Shown in pieces: positions 21,715 to 33,645 of a stretch of DNA of 59,798 bases; the stretch's first letter is position 1, and each line of letters starts with the position of its first letter. The notes beneath the pieces were generated by a model, which was given only the letters and a program-made list of their open reading frames with translations, was not told the origin of the DNA and did no database searches. Both the position numbers and the translations under genes were made by a program. The DNA is from Tieghemiomyces parasiticus (Eukaryota > Kickxellomycota > Dimargaritomycetes > Dimargaritales > Dimargaritaceae), in NCBI GenBank assembly GCA_027575765.1, contig JANBPT010000185.1, forward strand, positions 1 through 59,798, in the 5' to 3' direction.

Positions 21715-24129
21715 ATGTCCCTCTCGACGTCTCTCACCGCTGCCCTGCCCCTGGCGCGCCGAGTGCCAGCTCTCTTGCGCAACCGTGCTCGGTGGGTTGC
21801 CCAGCCTACCCCAACCTCCGTCCCGACCGTATTCGGCAGTCTCGGACTCCTCCCGCGGTATCGCCCACTGACCAGTCTCCGTACTACCGACCGCCCACCG
21901 ATCCCGGACCTGGTCGCCCCTGTCTCCGCGGTCGTGGAACCTGTCCTGCAATCGCCGTCCCTACCCTTCGAACCCCCCACCGCCGCTCCATTGGCCTACG
22001 CCCGGGGCGACCACACCGTCCCTCTGTTGAACGAAACCATCGGCACGGCCTTTGATCGCACCGTCGCGGCGTACGCGGACGAACTGGCCTTAGTGGTCCG
22101 GCACGAAGACGTCCGCCTGACCTATCGCGAACTGGGTGCCATGGTGGACCAGGTCGCCGGGGCTCTGGTCGACCATGGGTTCCAGCCGGGTGACCGTCTG
22201 GGTGTGTTCATGCCCAACACTGCCGCCTGGACCATCTTGCAGTACGCCACAGCCAAGATTGGCGTGATCATGGCTACCATCAACCCGGGCTACCGGACAG
22301 GCGAACTCAAGTTCGCCCTGAATTTGGTCGGGTGCCGCGGACTCATCCTGACGCCGTCCTTCCGCTCGTCCGACTACATCAAAATGATTCGCGAGTTGGT
22401 ACCTGAGGTGTCGGACCCAAAGTCGGCGGCGTCTCCCCTGCGGAGTGCCCAGGTACCCACCTTGGAAACCATCTTCGTGACCGATCCAGTCGCTGCGGGC
22501 TCGTCGCTATCGTCGGCGGCGCCGTGGCGATCCCTACCGGGACTCCGCGACTACCAGGAGCTACTGACCACCCCAACTAGCGCTGCGGCCGCGGCCCGCG
22601 TAAGTGGGCACACCGCCCTGCTCCAACCCAACCAAGCCATCAACATTCTCTTCACCTCAGGCACCACGGGTAACCCCAAGGCAGTAGGGCTTACGCACTA
22701 TAACCTAATCAACAACGGTCTGTTCACGGGTCAGACCCTCGGCCTCACCCCCGCCGACGCCATATGCTGCCCGCTCCCACTGTACCACTGCTTTGGCCTG
22801 GTCCTGGGCAACCTAGCCAGCCTGGTTCACGGCAGCACTATGGTGTTTCCTGGCCCGGCCTTTGAGGCGCATAGCGTCCTTGCTGCCATTGAAGAGGAGA
22901 AGTGCACGGCCCTGTACGGCGTCCCCACCATGTTCATCGAGGCCATGGCCCACCCGAACTTTGCCCGCACGAACCTTACGTCCCTGCGCACGGGGATTAT
23001 GTCCGGCAGCCCGTGTCCCATCGAAGTGATGCGGGCAGTGATTGAGCGGATGAACATGTCGGAGGTCATTATCGGGCTCGGGATGACTGAAACCAGCCCC
23101 ATCACCTTTCTGACCCGCCGCGATGACCCGGTCGATAAGCGTGTCTCCACCGTGGGTCGGCCCATTCCACACGTAGAGGCCAAGGTCGTTAACGTGGAGA
23201 CGGGCGAAACCGTCGCAGTCGGCCAAAAGGGTGAGCTCTGTGTCCGCGGCTTCGGCATTATGCAAGGGTACTGGGAAGACCCTGTTAGTACGGCCAAGAC
23301 GGTGGACCATGAAGGGTGGTTGCGTACAGGTAAGTCACTTGCAGGGTCGAAGGGTTCCAACCGAAACTCTAATGCCATATCAACGATGGCTCAGTCAACA
23401 TGGGCTTGCTGACGTTTGGGTTAAGCCGTGTTAGCATCCTATTTTACCAATGTGGTATGACATGGTCGGTAACGTGGTAAACCAGTTTACTGACAATGTG
23501 CTCATCACCTCGCTTTCCTGCGATCCCCCCCCCCCAACCTCTCTACCCCAGGTGATCTGGCTGTACTGGCCGCCGATGGCTTCTGTCAGGTCGTGGGCCG
23601 CGCCAAGGACCTCATTATCCGCGGTGGAGAGAACATTTATCCCGCCGAAATCGAGAACTGTCTGTTTGAGCACCCACATATCGCGAACGTATTGATCGTA
23701 GGCGTTCCGGACCCCAAATATGGCGAACAGGTAAGTTGGCTAGCCTTCGGCTCCCCCAGGTGCAGGGACGGCAGCGAGGCAAGGCGAGCCTACGTTGCAT
23801 CCACCCTCCTATTTGATGCCAAGCCTAAATACTATCACCTACACTCACGCCCCCTTTTCCCCGCGCTCTAACGCTATCTTCCTACCACCGTTACCACTTT
23901 GGCTCGACCCTATACTTTATCCCAGGTCTGCGCCTGCATTATTCCGCTCGACTCGAACCGCCCCGTCACACTCGAGGAGGTGCGGGAATTCTGCCAGGAG
24001 AAGCTGGCCCACTTCAAATTACCGCGCTATGTACTAACAATGACCGAATTTCCCAAGACCGTTACGGGTAAACTCCGGCGCAATGTCATGGCCGAGACCG
24101 CGGCCCGAGAACTACTACTGAAAGCATAG
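21715..24129 (+). CDS. acyl-CoA synthetase, ACSF2-like (AMP-forming), 665 aa, 3 exons
   Basis: The enzyme activates a fatty acid to acyl-CoA through an acyl-adenylate. Exons are 21715-23329, 23552-23730 and 23926-24129; donors are GTAAGT and acceptors CAG, and all joins keep frame. The first join restores the WLRTGDLAV signature. Core motifs: [17 protein letters not shown] (ATP-binding loop, about 312), LGMTETSP (adenine binding), [26 protein letters not shown] (hinge) and KTVTGKLRR with the catalytic Lys near 647. The order and the YPAEIE/TVTGK wording fit the ACSF2 medium-chain branch. The N-terminus is rich in Arg, Ala and Ser without acids, like a mitochondrial presequence, and there is no peroxisomal C-terminal tripeptide (it ends LLLKA). 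Odd point: the ATP loop has PKA where the family nearly always has PKG. Substrate length cannot be read from sequence. Confidence 0.9.
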
Positions 24130-24687
24130 CAAAGAACTACACCGTAGTCATCCCAACCTACTAACTTTTACTAGTCTAATTGGCAAGCAATAAAGCATAT
24201 TGAGGTGAAGATGGTTTTGATATGAGATAAAAAGAGGGTCAGAAGAGGAGGACTTTGACGGGCTTGACCATGACCCAACGAAGATGTTCAAACAATGGAA
24301 CGAGGGGATGAGTTGGGTAGTCACTGAGTGGTCCTGTCCTTACTTTCCCTAGCCTCCTTGGAAGGTGGGTTCTGGCCCTGCTGTACGTTGTGGGGGTGTC
24401 GGCGGGCGTCCATGTCAGCCTCCTGGGCGCCCCAAGCGGGCTATTGTACCTCCAGTCGAATCGTTGTTCATACATCTAGGGGTAAGTTGCCGTTCACCAG
24501 TTTCTTTATGTAATGAAGAAAATGACTTGTGAGGCCAAACGTGTCACAGGCTATGTAAGACAAAGAATCAGCGAGCGAGGATCGGAATACCCTAATGGAT
24601 CGCGACAACCGCCAGAACGAGATGCAGAGAGTGGAAAAGGAGTTTGAGGAGGTAGGGAAAAGAGGCGGACACCAGGACAATGACACT
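24130..24687. other. convergent 3' regions
   Basis: The synthetase (+) and elongation factor 2 (-) end toward each other here, so this stretch carries the two 3' untranslated regions. Apart from the AATAAA at 24189 nothing else is seen. Confidence 0.6.
24189..24194 (+). terminator. AATAAA poly(A) signal of the acyl-CoA synthetase gene
   Basis: AATAAA lies 60 bases after the stop codon at 24129, in the normal place for a polyadenylation signal. Confidence 0.5.
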
Positions 24688-27378
24688 TTACAGCTTGTCG
24701 TAGTAACGGTCGAGGCCGGGAACGTCAGCACCCAGACCCTTGCGCTCACGCACACCGCGGACAATGTCGTACACCTTGTTTCCGGGCTCCAGGGGCTTGC
24801 CGGGCATCTCCTGCCAGTGGTCGAAGACGGACTGGGGGAAGGCCTGGCCACCGGTGGCGGAACGCAGATCGGCGGAGAAACCGAACGACTCGTTCACAGG
24901 CAGGTAAGCCTTGATGTTGTACAGCGGGGTACCGACGCGGGCTTCCTCGGCGAACACATGGCCACGACGACGGTTCAGCACGCTGTAGATACCACCCATG
25001 GCGTTCTCAGGGCACTGGATCTCCACCAGGTAGATGGGCTCCTGGATGGTAGGCTCGGACATGAGCTGGGCGGCGTACATGACACGACGGCAAGTGGGCA
25101 TGATCTGACCGCCACCACGGTGAATGGCATCAGCGTGCAGGGCCACATCCAGAATGTTAAAGCGGATACCACGCATGTTCTCCTCGGCCAGGGCACCCTC
25201 CTTGGAGGCCCACTGGAAGGCGGCAACGCACGAGTCCTTGATTTCGTTCAGGTACTGCACACCCTTGGACACATCGATCAGAAGGTTAGGACCAGTGGTG
25301 TCGGGACCGAAGCACCAGATCTTACGGGCATCAGTGGCATCAAACTGGTAATCGTCAATGAGCACGCGAGCACGGGTCTTGGGGTCGTCACGCGGGGCGA
25401 CCTTGCCCTCCTCGATGGCCTTGGTGAGGTCGTCACCAAGGGGAGCGGCCTTCATGAACAGACGGTTGTGCTTGTTGGGCGACTTGGACAGGGCGGGCTC
25501 GTCGTTCTCCTTAGTGACGGTCTCACAGTAGGGCACGACGGGGTTACCAACACGAAGGGGCACCTGGGCGTGGTCCTCCTCGAGATCCTTGAGGCAAATC
25601 TCCAGGTGGAGCTCACCAGCACCGGCGACAATGTGCTCACCAGACTCGGAGGTGAAGCACTGCACGCAGGGGTCGGACTTGGAAAGACGCTTGAGACCCT
25701 CGACCAGCTTGGGCAGATCGTTGGCGTTCTTGACCTCGACGGCGACCTGCACGACGGGCGACACGGAGAACTTCATGACACGCAGGTTGTGGGCGGTGTC
25801 GGAGGTGGTGATGGTACCGGACTTAAGCAGGAACTGGTCGACACCGACCAAACCGACGATGTTACCGGCGGGGCAATCCTCAATGGGCTCGACGTAACGA
25901 CCCATCATCAGGATGGTGCGCTGGATGCTCTTGATAAACAGATCATCCTTCTTACCAGGAATGAAGTTGGGACCCTGGATGCGGACCTTCAGGCCGGAGC
26001 TGACGGTACCGGAGAAGACACGGCCGAAGGCGTAGAAGCGACCCTTATCGGAAGTGGGCACCATCTTGGACACGTACAACATGAGGGGGGCCTTGGGGTC
26101 ACAGTTTCTGATACCCTCGGCGCACTCGTCGTCCTGGGGACCCTCGTACAGGTTCTCCACACGGTACCGCTGGGCGGTCACGGGCGAGGGCAGATGGATG
26201 ACAATCATCTCAAGCAGAGCGTCGGCGGCGGGCAGGAACTTGCGCATGACAACCTTGAGCAGGGCCTTACCGTCCAGATCACGCTCCTCGGGCTTGAGGG
26301 GAATCTCGAGCTTCTCGAGCATGGTGGCGGTCTGCTCCTTCTTGAAGTTCATGATGGAGTCGAACACCTTGAAGATGGGGTCGAGCACAAACATGTTGAA
26401 AGCACGCTCTAGAGGCTCGCCCTTGGCACCGGTGGGCTTGCTGGTCCACTTGCGGGTGGCGGGGTTGAAGTAGTTCTCACCCCACAGCTTCTGCATCATC
26501 TTCTCCTTGTCGACACCGAACTTCTTGGAGTAGCGGGCGGCGAACTGGCGCAGGGTGAAACCCCAGCCGTGCAGACCGGAACCGAAGGCGACGGTACCCT
26601 TGGCGGGGTAGACCTGGACGTCACCGAGGGTCTTCTCGAAGTAGGTGGCAATGATGACGTTCACATTCTCGATGGTACGCTGGAAGCTCTGGTACAGATC
26701 CTCCTTGGTGAGCTGAAGCTCAAGCAGGGCGCGATCGACCTTGTTGACGATGACGACGGGCTTGATACGCTCAGCCAGGGCCTGGCGCAGCACAGTCTCG
26801 GTCTGCACCGACACACCGGACACACAGTCCACCACGACGAGGGCACCGTCGGTGACACGGAGGGCGGCGGTCACCTCAGACGAGAAATCGACGTGCCCGG
26901 GGGAATCGATCAGGTTGATCAAGAAACCGTTACCGTCAGTCTTCTGCTTCACCTCGTCCATATCGGCGGCGGGCATCTCGAAGTACATGGAGATGGCGGT
27001 CGACTTGATGGTAATGCACCGGTCCTGCTCGTCCTGACGGGTGTCAGTGAAGCGGGCCTCACCAGCCTTGGCGGACGAGATAATTCCGGCCTTGGACACC
27101 AGAGAGTCGGTCAGGGTGGACTTGCCGTGATCGACGTGAGCAATCACGGACATGTTACGCACGTTGGTCACGCGGTCCATGAGACCACGGATCTGGTCTG
27201 TAATGGGCGTGGAATAGGGAGCATGAAGGGCAGAGGAAGGATTAGCCTTACGAATCACGGGAGGCGAATGCAGGCGGGCTGCCTCTCTTTGAATCGTGGC
27301 GAGCGGCCGATCTCGAACCCTCGAGTGAACATCTTGCCCAGGTGGTGTCGCTCACTTACCAATAGTGAAGTTCACCAT
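24688..27378 (-). CDS. EFT2: translation elongation factor 2 (EF-2), 842 aa, 2 exons
   Basis: EF-2 is the ribosomal translocase GTPase. Exon 1 is only 19 bases (27378-27360), coding MVNFTI plus one base; the GTAAGT intron ends at TTACAG and exon 2 runs 27197-24688. Joining them gives [14 protein letters not shown], the standard EF-2 start, whereas exon 2 alone has a false start (MIRKANPSS) inside the intron. Motifs: AHVDHGKS (G1), [12 protein letters not shown] (switch I), DSPGHVDF (G3), NKVDR (G4), and [11 protein letters not shown] with the diphthamide His at residue 699, the same number and total length as yeast EF-2. The C-terminus is YDKL. Codon use is strongly biased to GC-ending codons, as expected for a very highly expressed gene; this also creates long antisense frames. 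It is convergent with the acyl-CoA synthetase. Confidence 0.98.
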
Positions 27379-29046
27379 GGTGGATTCGCTGAAGCTACTA
27401 GACCGGGGAGGATGGATGGATAGGTTTAGAGGTTGGTATCCCAATGGATGAGGAAAACCGTGCAAAGAGGAGCGAAGAAGGAAAAGAGGGCGGGCCCGGA
27501 GAAGGACTCTGCTTGAAGCGACGACGCAGGACACGGGAGGGTGGGCGGGTTAGTGGAAAATCCCTTGGTAGGACCGCAACGCCAGGCGGCGGCGGGGCAC
27601 TATAAATCCTTCCCCCAAGCCCCACGCGGAAAAATAGTGGGACGGGTCGGCGGATCAGCGGCGAATGGGACGAATTGGATGGTGGCATGTCCGTCCACTC
27701 GCTCTAGACCACAGCACTGGCTGACGAAGCTGTGGCTTCCCGAATCTCCCAGTACAGAAGAAAAAAAAAAAGGCTCCCAGCGAGGGGTGGGGCTGCCGTC
27801 CAAAAAAAAAAACGACGGTGGACTGGTAGGCGAGGCAGTCGCATCGCTTTTTCCACCACACACCCCCCTTGTCCCGCAGTGAGATCTGCGCCTTGGGCTT
27901 TCCACCCCTGTTTCATTCCCACCTTGCCACCCATGCCGCCCTATTGGAACAGTTCAGCTCTCACCTGGTCAAGTTATCCCCTTCCTCCATCATTGTGGTA
28001 CAACAGGTAGGGCCAGACATGGCCCTGGCCCACCAGGGGTAGAGGGAAGCTGGCTGGGGGGAGGATCTGAGGCTCGCCTCGTTTGTCATTGGTTGGACGA
28101 GCGGGACTTGGTTCTCCATGGCAGCTCGATGAGCGTGCGGACGGCGGGGTTGGGTGGCCACGCGGCCTCTGCCGTTTGCCCAAAGCCGTGGACGCCAGGC
28201 GTAGTGATAAATTTGACGGATCCCAGCTTATACCCCACCTGAGAATTTTGGTTAGCACCCCCTCCCTCAAGCCACCTCACCCGTGTGGTCCCGAGTGAAT
28301 ACAATGGGTGGTACGCTGGCGGGTAGGGCGGCTAAAGCCGTGTCAAGGAGGCAGGGCCGTGACCAGCCAGGGTTGGAGGAGGAGGAGTAGGTCTGTCCTA
28401 CTATTCCTCGTCGAGTCGGAGGCTGTCTCACTTGCACCCCTTCTCCTGAGCAGGAGGTTAGTCTCAGCCCTTCGATCAGTTTTGGATGATACTATTCTGA
28501 TGCCTGCCGACTGTGCATGTATATTTTTCGACCCGGGTTAGGTGAAAGAAGTAGAAGACAGCAGGGCGGAGCCGCATGTTATCCCCCCCCTCTCTCCCTC
28601 TACCCCTGTAGGATGTGGTCGGGATTGCGGTATATCGTATCAATTGCTTGACCACTCCCCTGGCGCGTAATATCGATCGCAATGCGCTGCCATTATCAAC
28701 GAAGCTATCTATTTTCTAAGCGGAAAAAAAGCGAAGCGAGAGCGAAGCTCAGGTCTGTTGGTGACCAAGCCATGGTTGATCGGGATCGGTAGCGACTCCA
28801 CCACCGATTGGTGACCCGTTGCCAAACTTAAGTCGGCCAAACACCTCGTAGCCTACAGCGGCGGTTTTGCCAAGCATATTATGTTGCAAGTTATCTACAC
28901 TTTCAGCATAGGCCGTATTTTATTTCTAGTTACAAGTACAGACCTCGTTCGTGTATCCGGCGTAAAGTACCATTCTTCCTCACAAGACAGAGGGGCCATG
29001 AGGCGTAAATACCCTCCCTCCCTCCTCGTCAGTTTAACGTCCGGGC
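27379..29046. other. EF-2 promoter region and SIL1 3' flank
   Basis: Just upstream of EF-2 (minus strand) is a pyrimidine-rich leader. Two poly-A runs at about 27761-27771 and 27802-27811 read as T tracts on the EF-2 sense strand, and such tracts often exclude nucleosomes in strong fungal promoters. A CCAAT on the minus strand lies near 28086-28090. No gene is supported in this stretch. Confidence 0.45.
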
Positions 29047-30471
29047 CTAGGCCTTGCGAGTAGCCAGTAATTTCCGTAGGGTGTCAGCGTAGGTGGAATA
29101 GTCCTCATCATCGGCGTACTTATCAACCTCGTCCTCGAGTGCCGGTTGAAGGTTATCGAACGGGCACGGTTCATTTCCACCAATCGCGGCACCGGCCAGA
29201 TCGCGATAGCTACCGTTGCAGGTCAGCGCACAGGACTGCGGGAACGCCAGGTGCGCGTTGAGTAGGCCACCAGCTAGGGTAGACTTCCAGTCCACGTCAA
29301 GTTCGTTAGGATCAGTGATGGCTGCCCGCAGGCCACGGCCAAAGTTCCAGCACCAGTGGTGGACGTCGGCACGGGTCCCGGCGTTATCGAGGATACGGAC
29401 TGGGGTCGGAACCATGAGTGGGTTGAACACGTCGCTGATGAGCCGGACGCAGCGCCGGCGGAGCAGGATATCAGCGGTGGCCGCGTACACTTGGGCCAGC
29501 GTGTGGATTCCCGATGCGTGATTGGCGAACTGCGCCACGGCCTCGGGGCTGCCGCGAACAAGGCTGGCCAGCGCGTACACGAGGCGGTTGAGCGCGGCTG
29601 GGCTCGTCTCACGGCCAATCCGCGTGAAAAGCTTGTCCATCAAGCCAAAGTTGAGCGCAGTATGTTGGGCCCGCGGATTGCTCTGCAGGGCGTTACCTAG
29701 CACCAGGGCGGCCTGTTGGGTCACTTCGACCGATCGTTCACGGTCCATCAGCGCGAGGAGTGCCGGTATGCCATTCTGGTCCACAAAGTGCTCACCAAAC
29801 TCGCGCTCTTCGACCAGGTCGGCCAGGTCGCCCAGCGTCAGGATGAGTGTAAAAAGATCCGCGGGAGCGGTCGGGGCGCTCGTCCCGGCGCTACGCAGAA
29901 TATCCTGCATATGCACCTCGAACTGGGCGCGCTCTTCAATACCCAGGCGGCCGTTGGGCTTCGTGGGCGGCGGAGGTGCGATCTCGGGTTTGGTCTTCGT
30001 CGTTACTGGGGCTGACGCCACTTCGCCGGGGGTCACCACCACGGCCACGGCATGAGGGTCATCTGGTTTGTCATCCAGAAGTTTAGCCCACTTGTGCCCG
30101 CTGGCCATATCGAGCTTGTAGTGTAGACCCTCAGGCACCACCTGGCCGTCCAGAATGGGTTGGAAATCGTGCGTCGCCACGAACTTCCTGGGGCCGCACA
30201 CCTCCCGGCCGTCGATGAGCTGGCAGATATCGCGGGCCGGCGATACAGGCACAGCGGGTGGTGAAGCGGGCTGGCGTTCTGGGATCGGCAGAGGTGCCAG
30301 GGGAGTGTTGGGCGGTAAGACGGGGGGTTGGACGCGGTTGGCGGTGCGGAGGATGGACATGGTCGACCACAGGAAGTAGCCACCCACCAGGAGCGCGACT
30401 CCCATAAGTGCCAAGTGCAAAGGGTGGCGACGGCCACGTGGGCCGCTCGCGACGGAATGGTAACGGGTCAT
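29047..30471 (-). CDS. SIL1: SIL1, nucleotide exchange factor for ER Hsp70, 474 aa
   Basis: SIL1 releases ADP from the ER chaperone BiP/Kar2. The frame opens at a TTG, but the first ATG is at 30471 (MTRYHSVASG). A basic N-terminus and one hydrophobic segment (about residues 18-37, from LHLALMGVALLVGG) place it in the ER membrane, lumenal side out. The family signature follows a Cys-containing stretch: VATHDFQPILDGQVVPEGLH and KLDMASGHKWAKL. Armadillo-type helices come next, including DLADLVEEREFGEHF, QQAALVLGNALQSNP and ALNRLVYALASLVRG. A Cys cluster near the C-terminus (FPQSCALTCNG) is also present. There is no KDEL-like retention signal at the end (ATRKA), which suits a membrane-anchored rather than soluble form. 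One exon; lies upstream of nothing in an operon sense. Confidence 0.88.
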   Translation of the reverse strand: MTRYHSVASGPRGRRHPLHLALMGVALLVGGYFLWSTMSILRTANRVQPPVLPPNTPLAPLPIPERQPASPPAVPVSPARDICQLIDGREVCGPRKFVATHDFQPILDGQVVPEGLHYKLDMASGHKWAKLLDDKPDDPHAVAVVVTPGEVASAPVTTKTKPEIAPPPPTKPNGRLGIEERAQFEVHMQDILRSAGTSAPTAPADLFTLILTLGDLADLVEEREFGEHFVDQNGIPALLALMDRERSVEVTQQAALVLGNALQSNPRAQHTALNFGLMDKLFTRIGRETSPAALNRLVYALASLVRGSPEAVAQFANHASGIHTLAQVYAATADILLRRRCVRLISDVFNPLMVPTPVRILDNAGTRADVHHWCWNFGRGLRAAITDPNELDVDWKSTLAGGLLNAHLAFPQSCALTCNGSYRDLAGAAIGGNEPCPFDNLQPALEDEVDKYADDEDYSTYADTLRKLLATRKA

Positions 30472-31451
30472 CGGCTCACAAGGGAAGAAGCGAATGCAAG
30501 AAAAGTCGGAGTAAGTGAGACGATGTAGCCTAAGAGAATGTGCGGATGACGGCGTGATGAGCAAGAGCGACCTATGAATAAAAATATTGTACTATTTGCA
30601 GGGTCCGGCTGCAGCGAGATCTATATTTAAGGAGCGCTAGATAAGGACGGGCACAATTGTGGTGGATAGGGTACTTCAACCGGTTACTGTTCGTACAGCG
30701 GAGCAAGTCCGTGCTCTGTTGGCCTGTAGGAAATTCACCCAAGATTATCCTTGCTCACAGAGATTGGGGACGCTCGCCTCGAATAACGACGAATGCCAGT
30801 GGGGCGTCTGCTGATTGGCCAAGGCCTTGCATCAATTAGCAACTGCCACGCAAATTGCTATCCCCTCTCCTCAGGGGCCATTGCAGTCATCGGCGTAGGC
30901 AATTTAGTTCTATAGTGGCCAAAGATGGCGGGAGGGTCAAAGATTCTAGGCAGGGGCGAAGTTGGGCAATACAGAGAAAAGGGGCTCTAATGAGTTGCGA
31001 AGACAACGAGCCTAAGAGGAGGCCCACCACTTAACCCTTAAATACAGAGTGAACGCGATAATGTGATGTTGGTCCCCAACATGGGAGGAAGGTTTTGCTG
31101 GCGGCGTCGGAGGATTGTTGTGCTTGGTTGGCCCTTTCACTATTGATAGGAAATTCATAAGTGTTTTCTGCCAGTGCCAAGCCACCTCGAGGCCTTCCTT
31201 CCGGTTACATTACCTAAACTCCCCGGACCGTTGCCTAATTCTTAATCGATCGTTTTTTTATTCTATTATTATATTGGGATTGTTATTGACTGACCGAAAA
31301 AGATCCCCGCCCAAAATATGTAGGCTAGCCGGTATGCAACTTAGGCACTAATGAAAGCAAAGCACATAATCGATAAATCTCGTCCGTACGTCAAAAACAA
31401 CCACCGTCAAAGTGGAGTATCCAAAACCACCTGTACCCAATGTCCTGCCCG
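30472..31451. other. SIL1 promoter region and TAH18 3' flank
   Basis: Both neighbours are on the minus strand. A TATA-like TTAAATATAG on the minus strand near 30620-30630 is about 150 bases upstream of the SIL1 start and may be its core promoter. No gene was found. Confidence 0.45.
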
Positions 31452-33645
31452 TCAATACCAACACTCCTCCTGGTACCGTTTGGTCTTCTCAAGCAGTAGG
31501 ATGTAGTTAGCGGCGCCCTGCGGGGAGTAGTCGCCCCAGCGAGCCACCAGGTCGGTGAAGGCCGCCTTGACATCTTCGGGCATCCGGTTGGCATTACCAG
31601 ACACGACAATGACGGCCTTGCGCTCGTTGATAAGGGGCCACAGCTGCTCGCCCTGGGCCCGGATCAGTTCCTGCACGTACACCTTGCGGTCTTGATCGCG
31701 AGAGAAGGCGGCGTGGACCTGGAGCATACCCCGTGCAGCCAGGTCCGCCCACTCGTCGGCGTACAAGTAGTCCCTGGTCTTCCCGCGGCAGCCAAAGAAG
31801 AGTACATTGTCAGGCGCCTTTTGCCTCTCTACCCGCTCTTGGATGAAGGATCGCATTGGGGCCACTCCGGTTCCGGGCCCTACCATGATGAGTGGGGTCG
31901 CGGGGGACGCCGGTAGGTTCATGGTACCAGGCTTGATGGTAACCAACAGCGTCAAGTCGGCCTCGGGGCGTAGCGTGGCCAGCCACTTCGTGCACACCCC
32001 GCGGCGTGGGGTGCTCATGCGAGTCCGGTAGTCCACGATGGCCACCGTCAATTGGAGGCTGTCTGGGTTGCGGGCGAGGCTGGAGGCGATTGAAAAGGAC
32101 CGGGGCCGGATGTCCGGAAACACGTCGAAAAGGTAGTCGAGCGGAATTCGGTACGAGTGGAAATCGCCCAGGACTTCCACAATGGTACGTCGCACGCGGT
32201 GGCTGTAGGCGTACAAGTCGTCCTGGCCTTCCGCCGAGCAAAACTCGCGCAGCTTGTCCGTCTCTTGCTCGTCGGTGGTGAAGTAAGCCAGCATCTCAAA
32301 GAAGGACCGGCGTGGCACGCTGTAAATGTCAAAGTGAGTCGTGAAGAGCATGCGGAGAGTGACTGGCCTACGTAGGGCCACCGGCAGGTGAACCCACGCC
32401 TCGTGTGGGGTGACAGTCAGCGGCTGGTCTGCCTGGTCCTGCCAACCCATGAGTGCTAAAAAGCTGTCCACTTCGTCCGGCAGGTTGCGCGGGGTCAGGG
32501 TGGCCACATCGCCGGGACGGTAGGTGAGTGCCCAGGGGTACCGCGCGGCATCCCGTACAAGTTCGACGTGGCGCACGTCCTGGAAGTGCTCAGGGGAGGT
32601 GATGCGTTTGTTGCACGTAAGTCGCATCGGAATGGGTACGCCGTAGCGGGGAGGGACAGGGCCGTCCTGGTTGCCAGTCGTAGCGTCCCGATCATCATGG
32701 ACTGCCGGCGCCGTGGGTTCACTCGCGTAACCTTCCTGCACCTGGACCCGGTAGGTCGGCTCGGGCCGCACCGTGTCTGGGATGGGCTCATAGCCTTCCG
32801 GCCGCGGGTGCAGGCCCAGTAGGGTCGACCAAAGACCGCCCAGCCACGGATCCAGCGTCCCGTCAATGCCCAGGTAGTGCTGGTCATCGCCCTCCCCGCG
32901 GTCATAGAAACACTGCGCGCCGAGCTGTAGCAGCCGGCGGTACAACTTGCGGGCCGGGTAGTTGAACTTGGCGTAGGAAGAGTCGCCCAGGCCGAACACT
33001 GTGAACCGCATGCGGTCTAGGGCGTCGACCGGGATAGACTTCTTGAGCAGGAATCGCCAAAATTGCTATCCCGGCGTGAGTAAAGAAGGTGAGGGCAACG
33101 TTGTAAGGTTTAGGACACATATAACGGTTAATACGACGTCGTACCTGACCTAGCAATGTGGCTAATACTCGTCAACACCCATGCCACCCCGGGCTTACCA
33201 ACCATTATCATGGGTTACCTTCATGTTATCAGGCTCCTCGCCCTGGCCGGTAGTAGCCACGACGAACACCACGTATTCGATATTAGGTAGGCGAGTCTAC
33301 ACGTAGAATGAGGGGGGGGGGTCGGGCCCAAAACATAATTGAGGGCCAGGAGGGGGGTAAAGCGGCAGGTAACATACAAGGTTAGTTTCGCAGGCAGGTT
33401 TACTAAACGGGGCTCGCTCGTCCCGAGAGTCGTGCTTCGGAAACCCAGGAGACCGCTCCTCTATCCTGTTGGTTTTGCGATGGGCTCACCAAACGCCGGG
33501 TCGTTTTGGGTACCTTTTCAATCGAATCGATAGCCATGATTTCCGGTCGGAAATGTCGACGCCGGGCCTCTCGGCCGATGCGGAGGGCAACGTCCTCGGC
33601 ACAGCCGGTTTGGGACCCGTAGAGAATGAGAAGAGGTTCATGCAT
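31452..33645 (-). CDS. TAH18: NADPH-dependent diflavin oxidoreductase (TAH18/NDOR1), 607 aa, 3 exons
   Basis: This enzyme passes electrons from NADPH through FAD and FMN to the Dre2/anamorsin Fe-S protein in cytosolic iron-sulphur assembly. Exons on the minus strand are 33645-33514, 33296-33219 and 33065-31452; both introns are phase 0 GT-AG. Exon 1 gives the FMN loop ILYGSQTGCAEDVA (about residue 7). Exon 2, only 78 bases, gives EYVVFVVATTGQGEEPDNMK, and exon 3 opens QFWRFLLKKSIP and FGLGDSSYAKFNYP, so the FMN domain is whole only after splicing. Later motifs are RPRSFSIASS (FAD), GPGTGVAPMRSFIQER and FFGCRGKTRDYLY (NADPH), and a C-terminal RYQEECWY with the terminal aromatic. Length matches the family (about 600). 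Confidence 0.95.

Noticed and set aside
24595..26412. 605-codon plus-strand ORF, and another at 26569-27423
   Set aside because: They lie antisense to EF-2. The extreme GC-ending codon bias of EF-2 removes stops from the opposite strand; the products are Gly/Leu/Val/His-rich with no domain.
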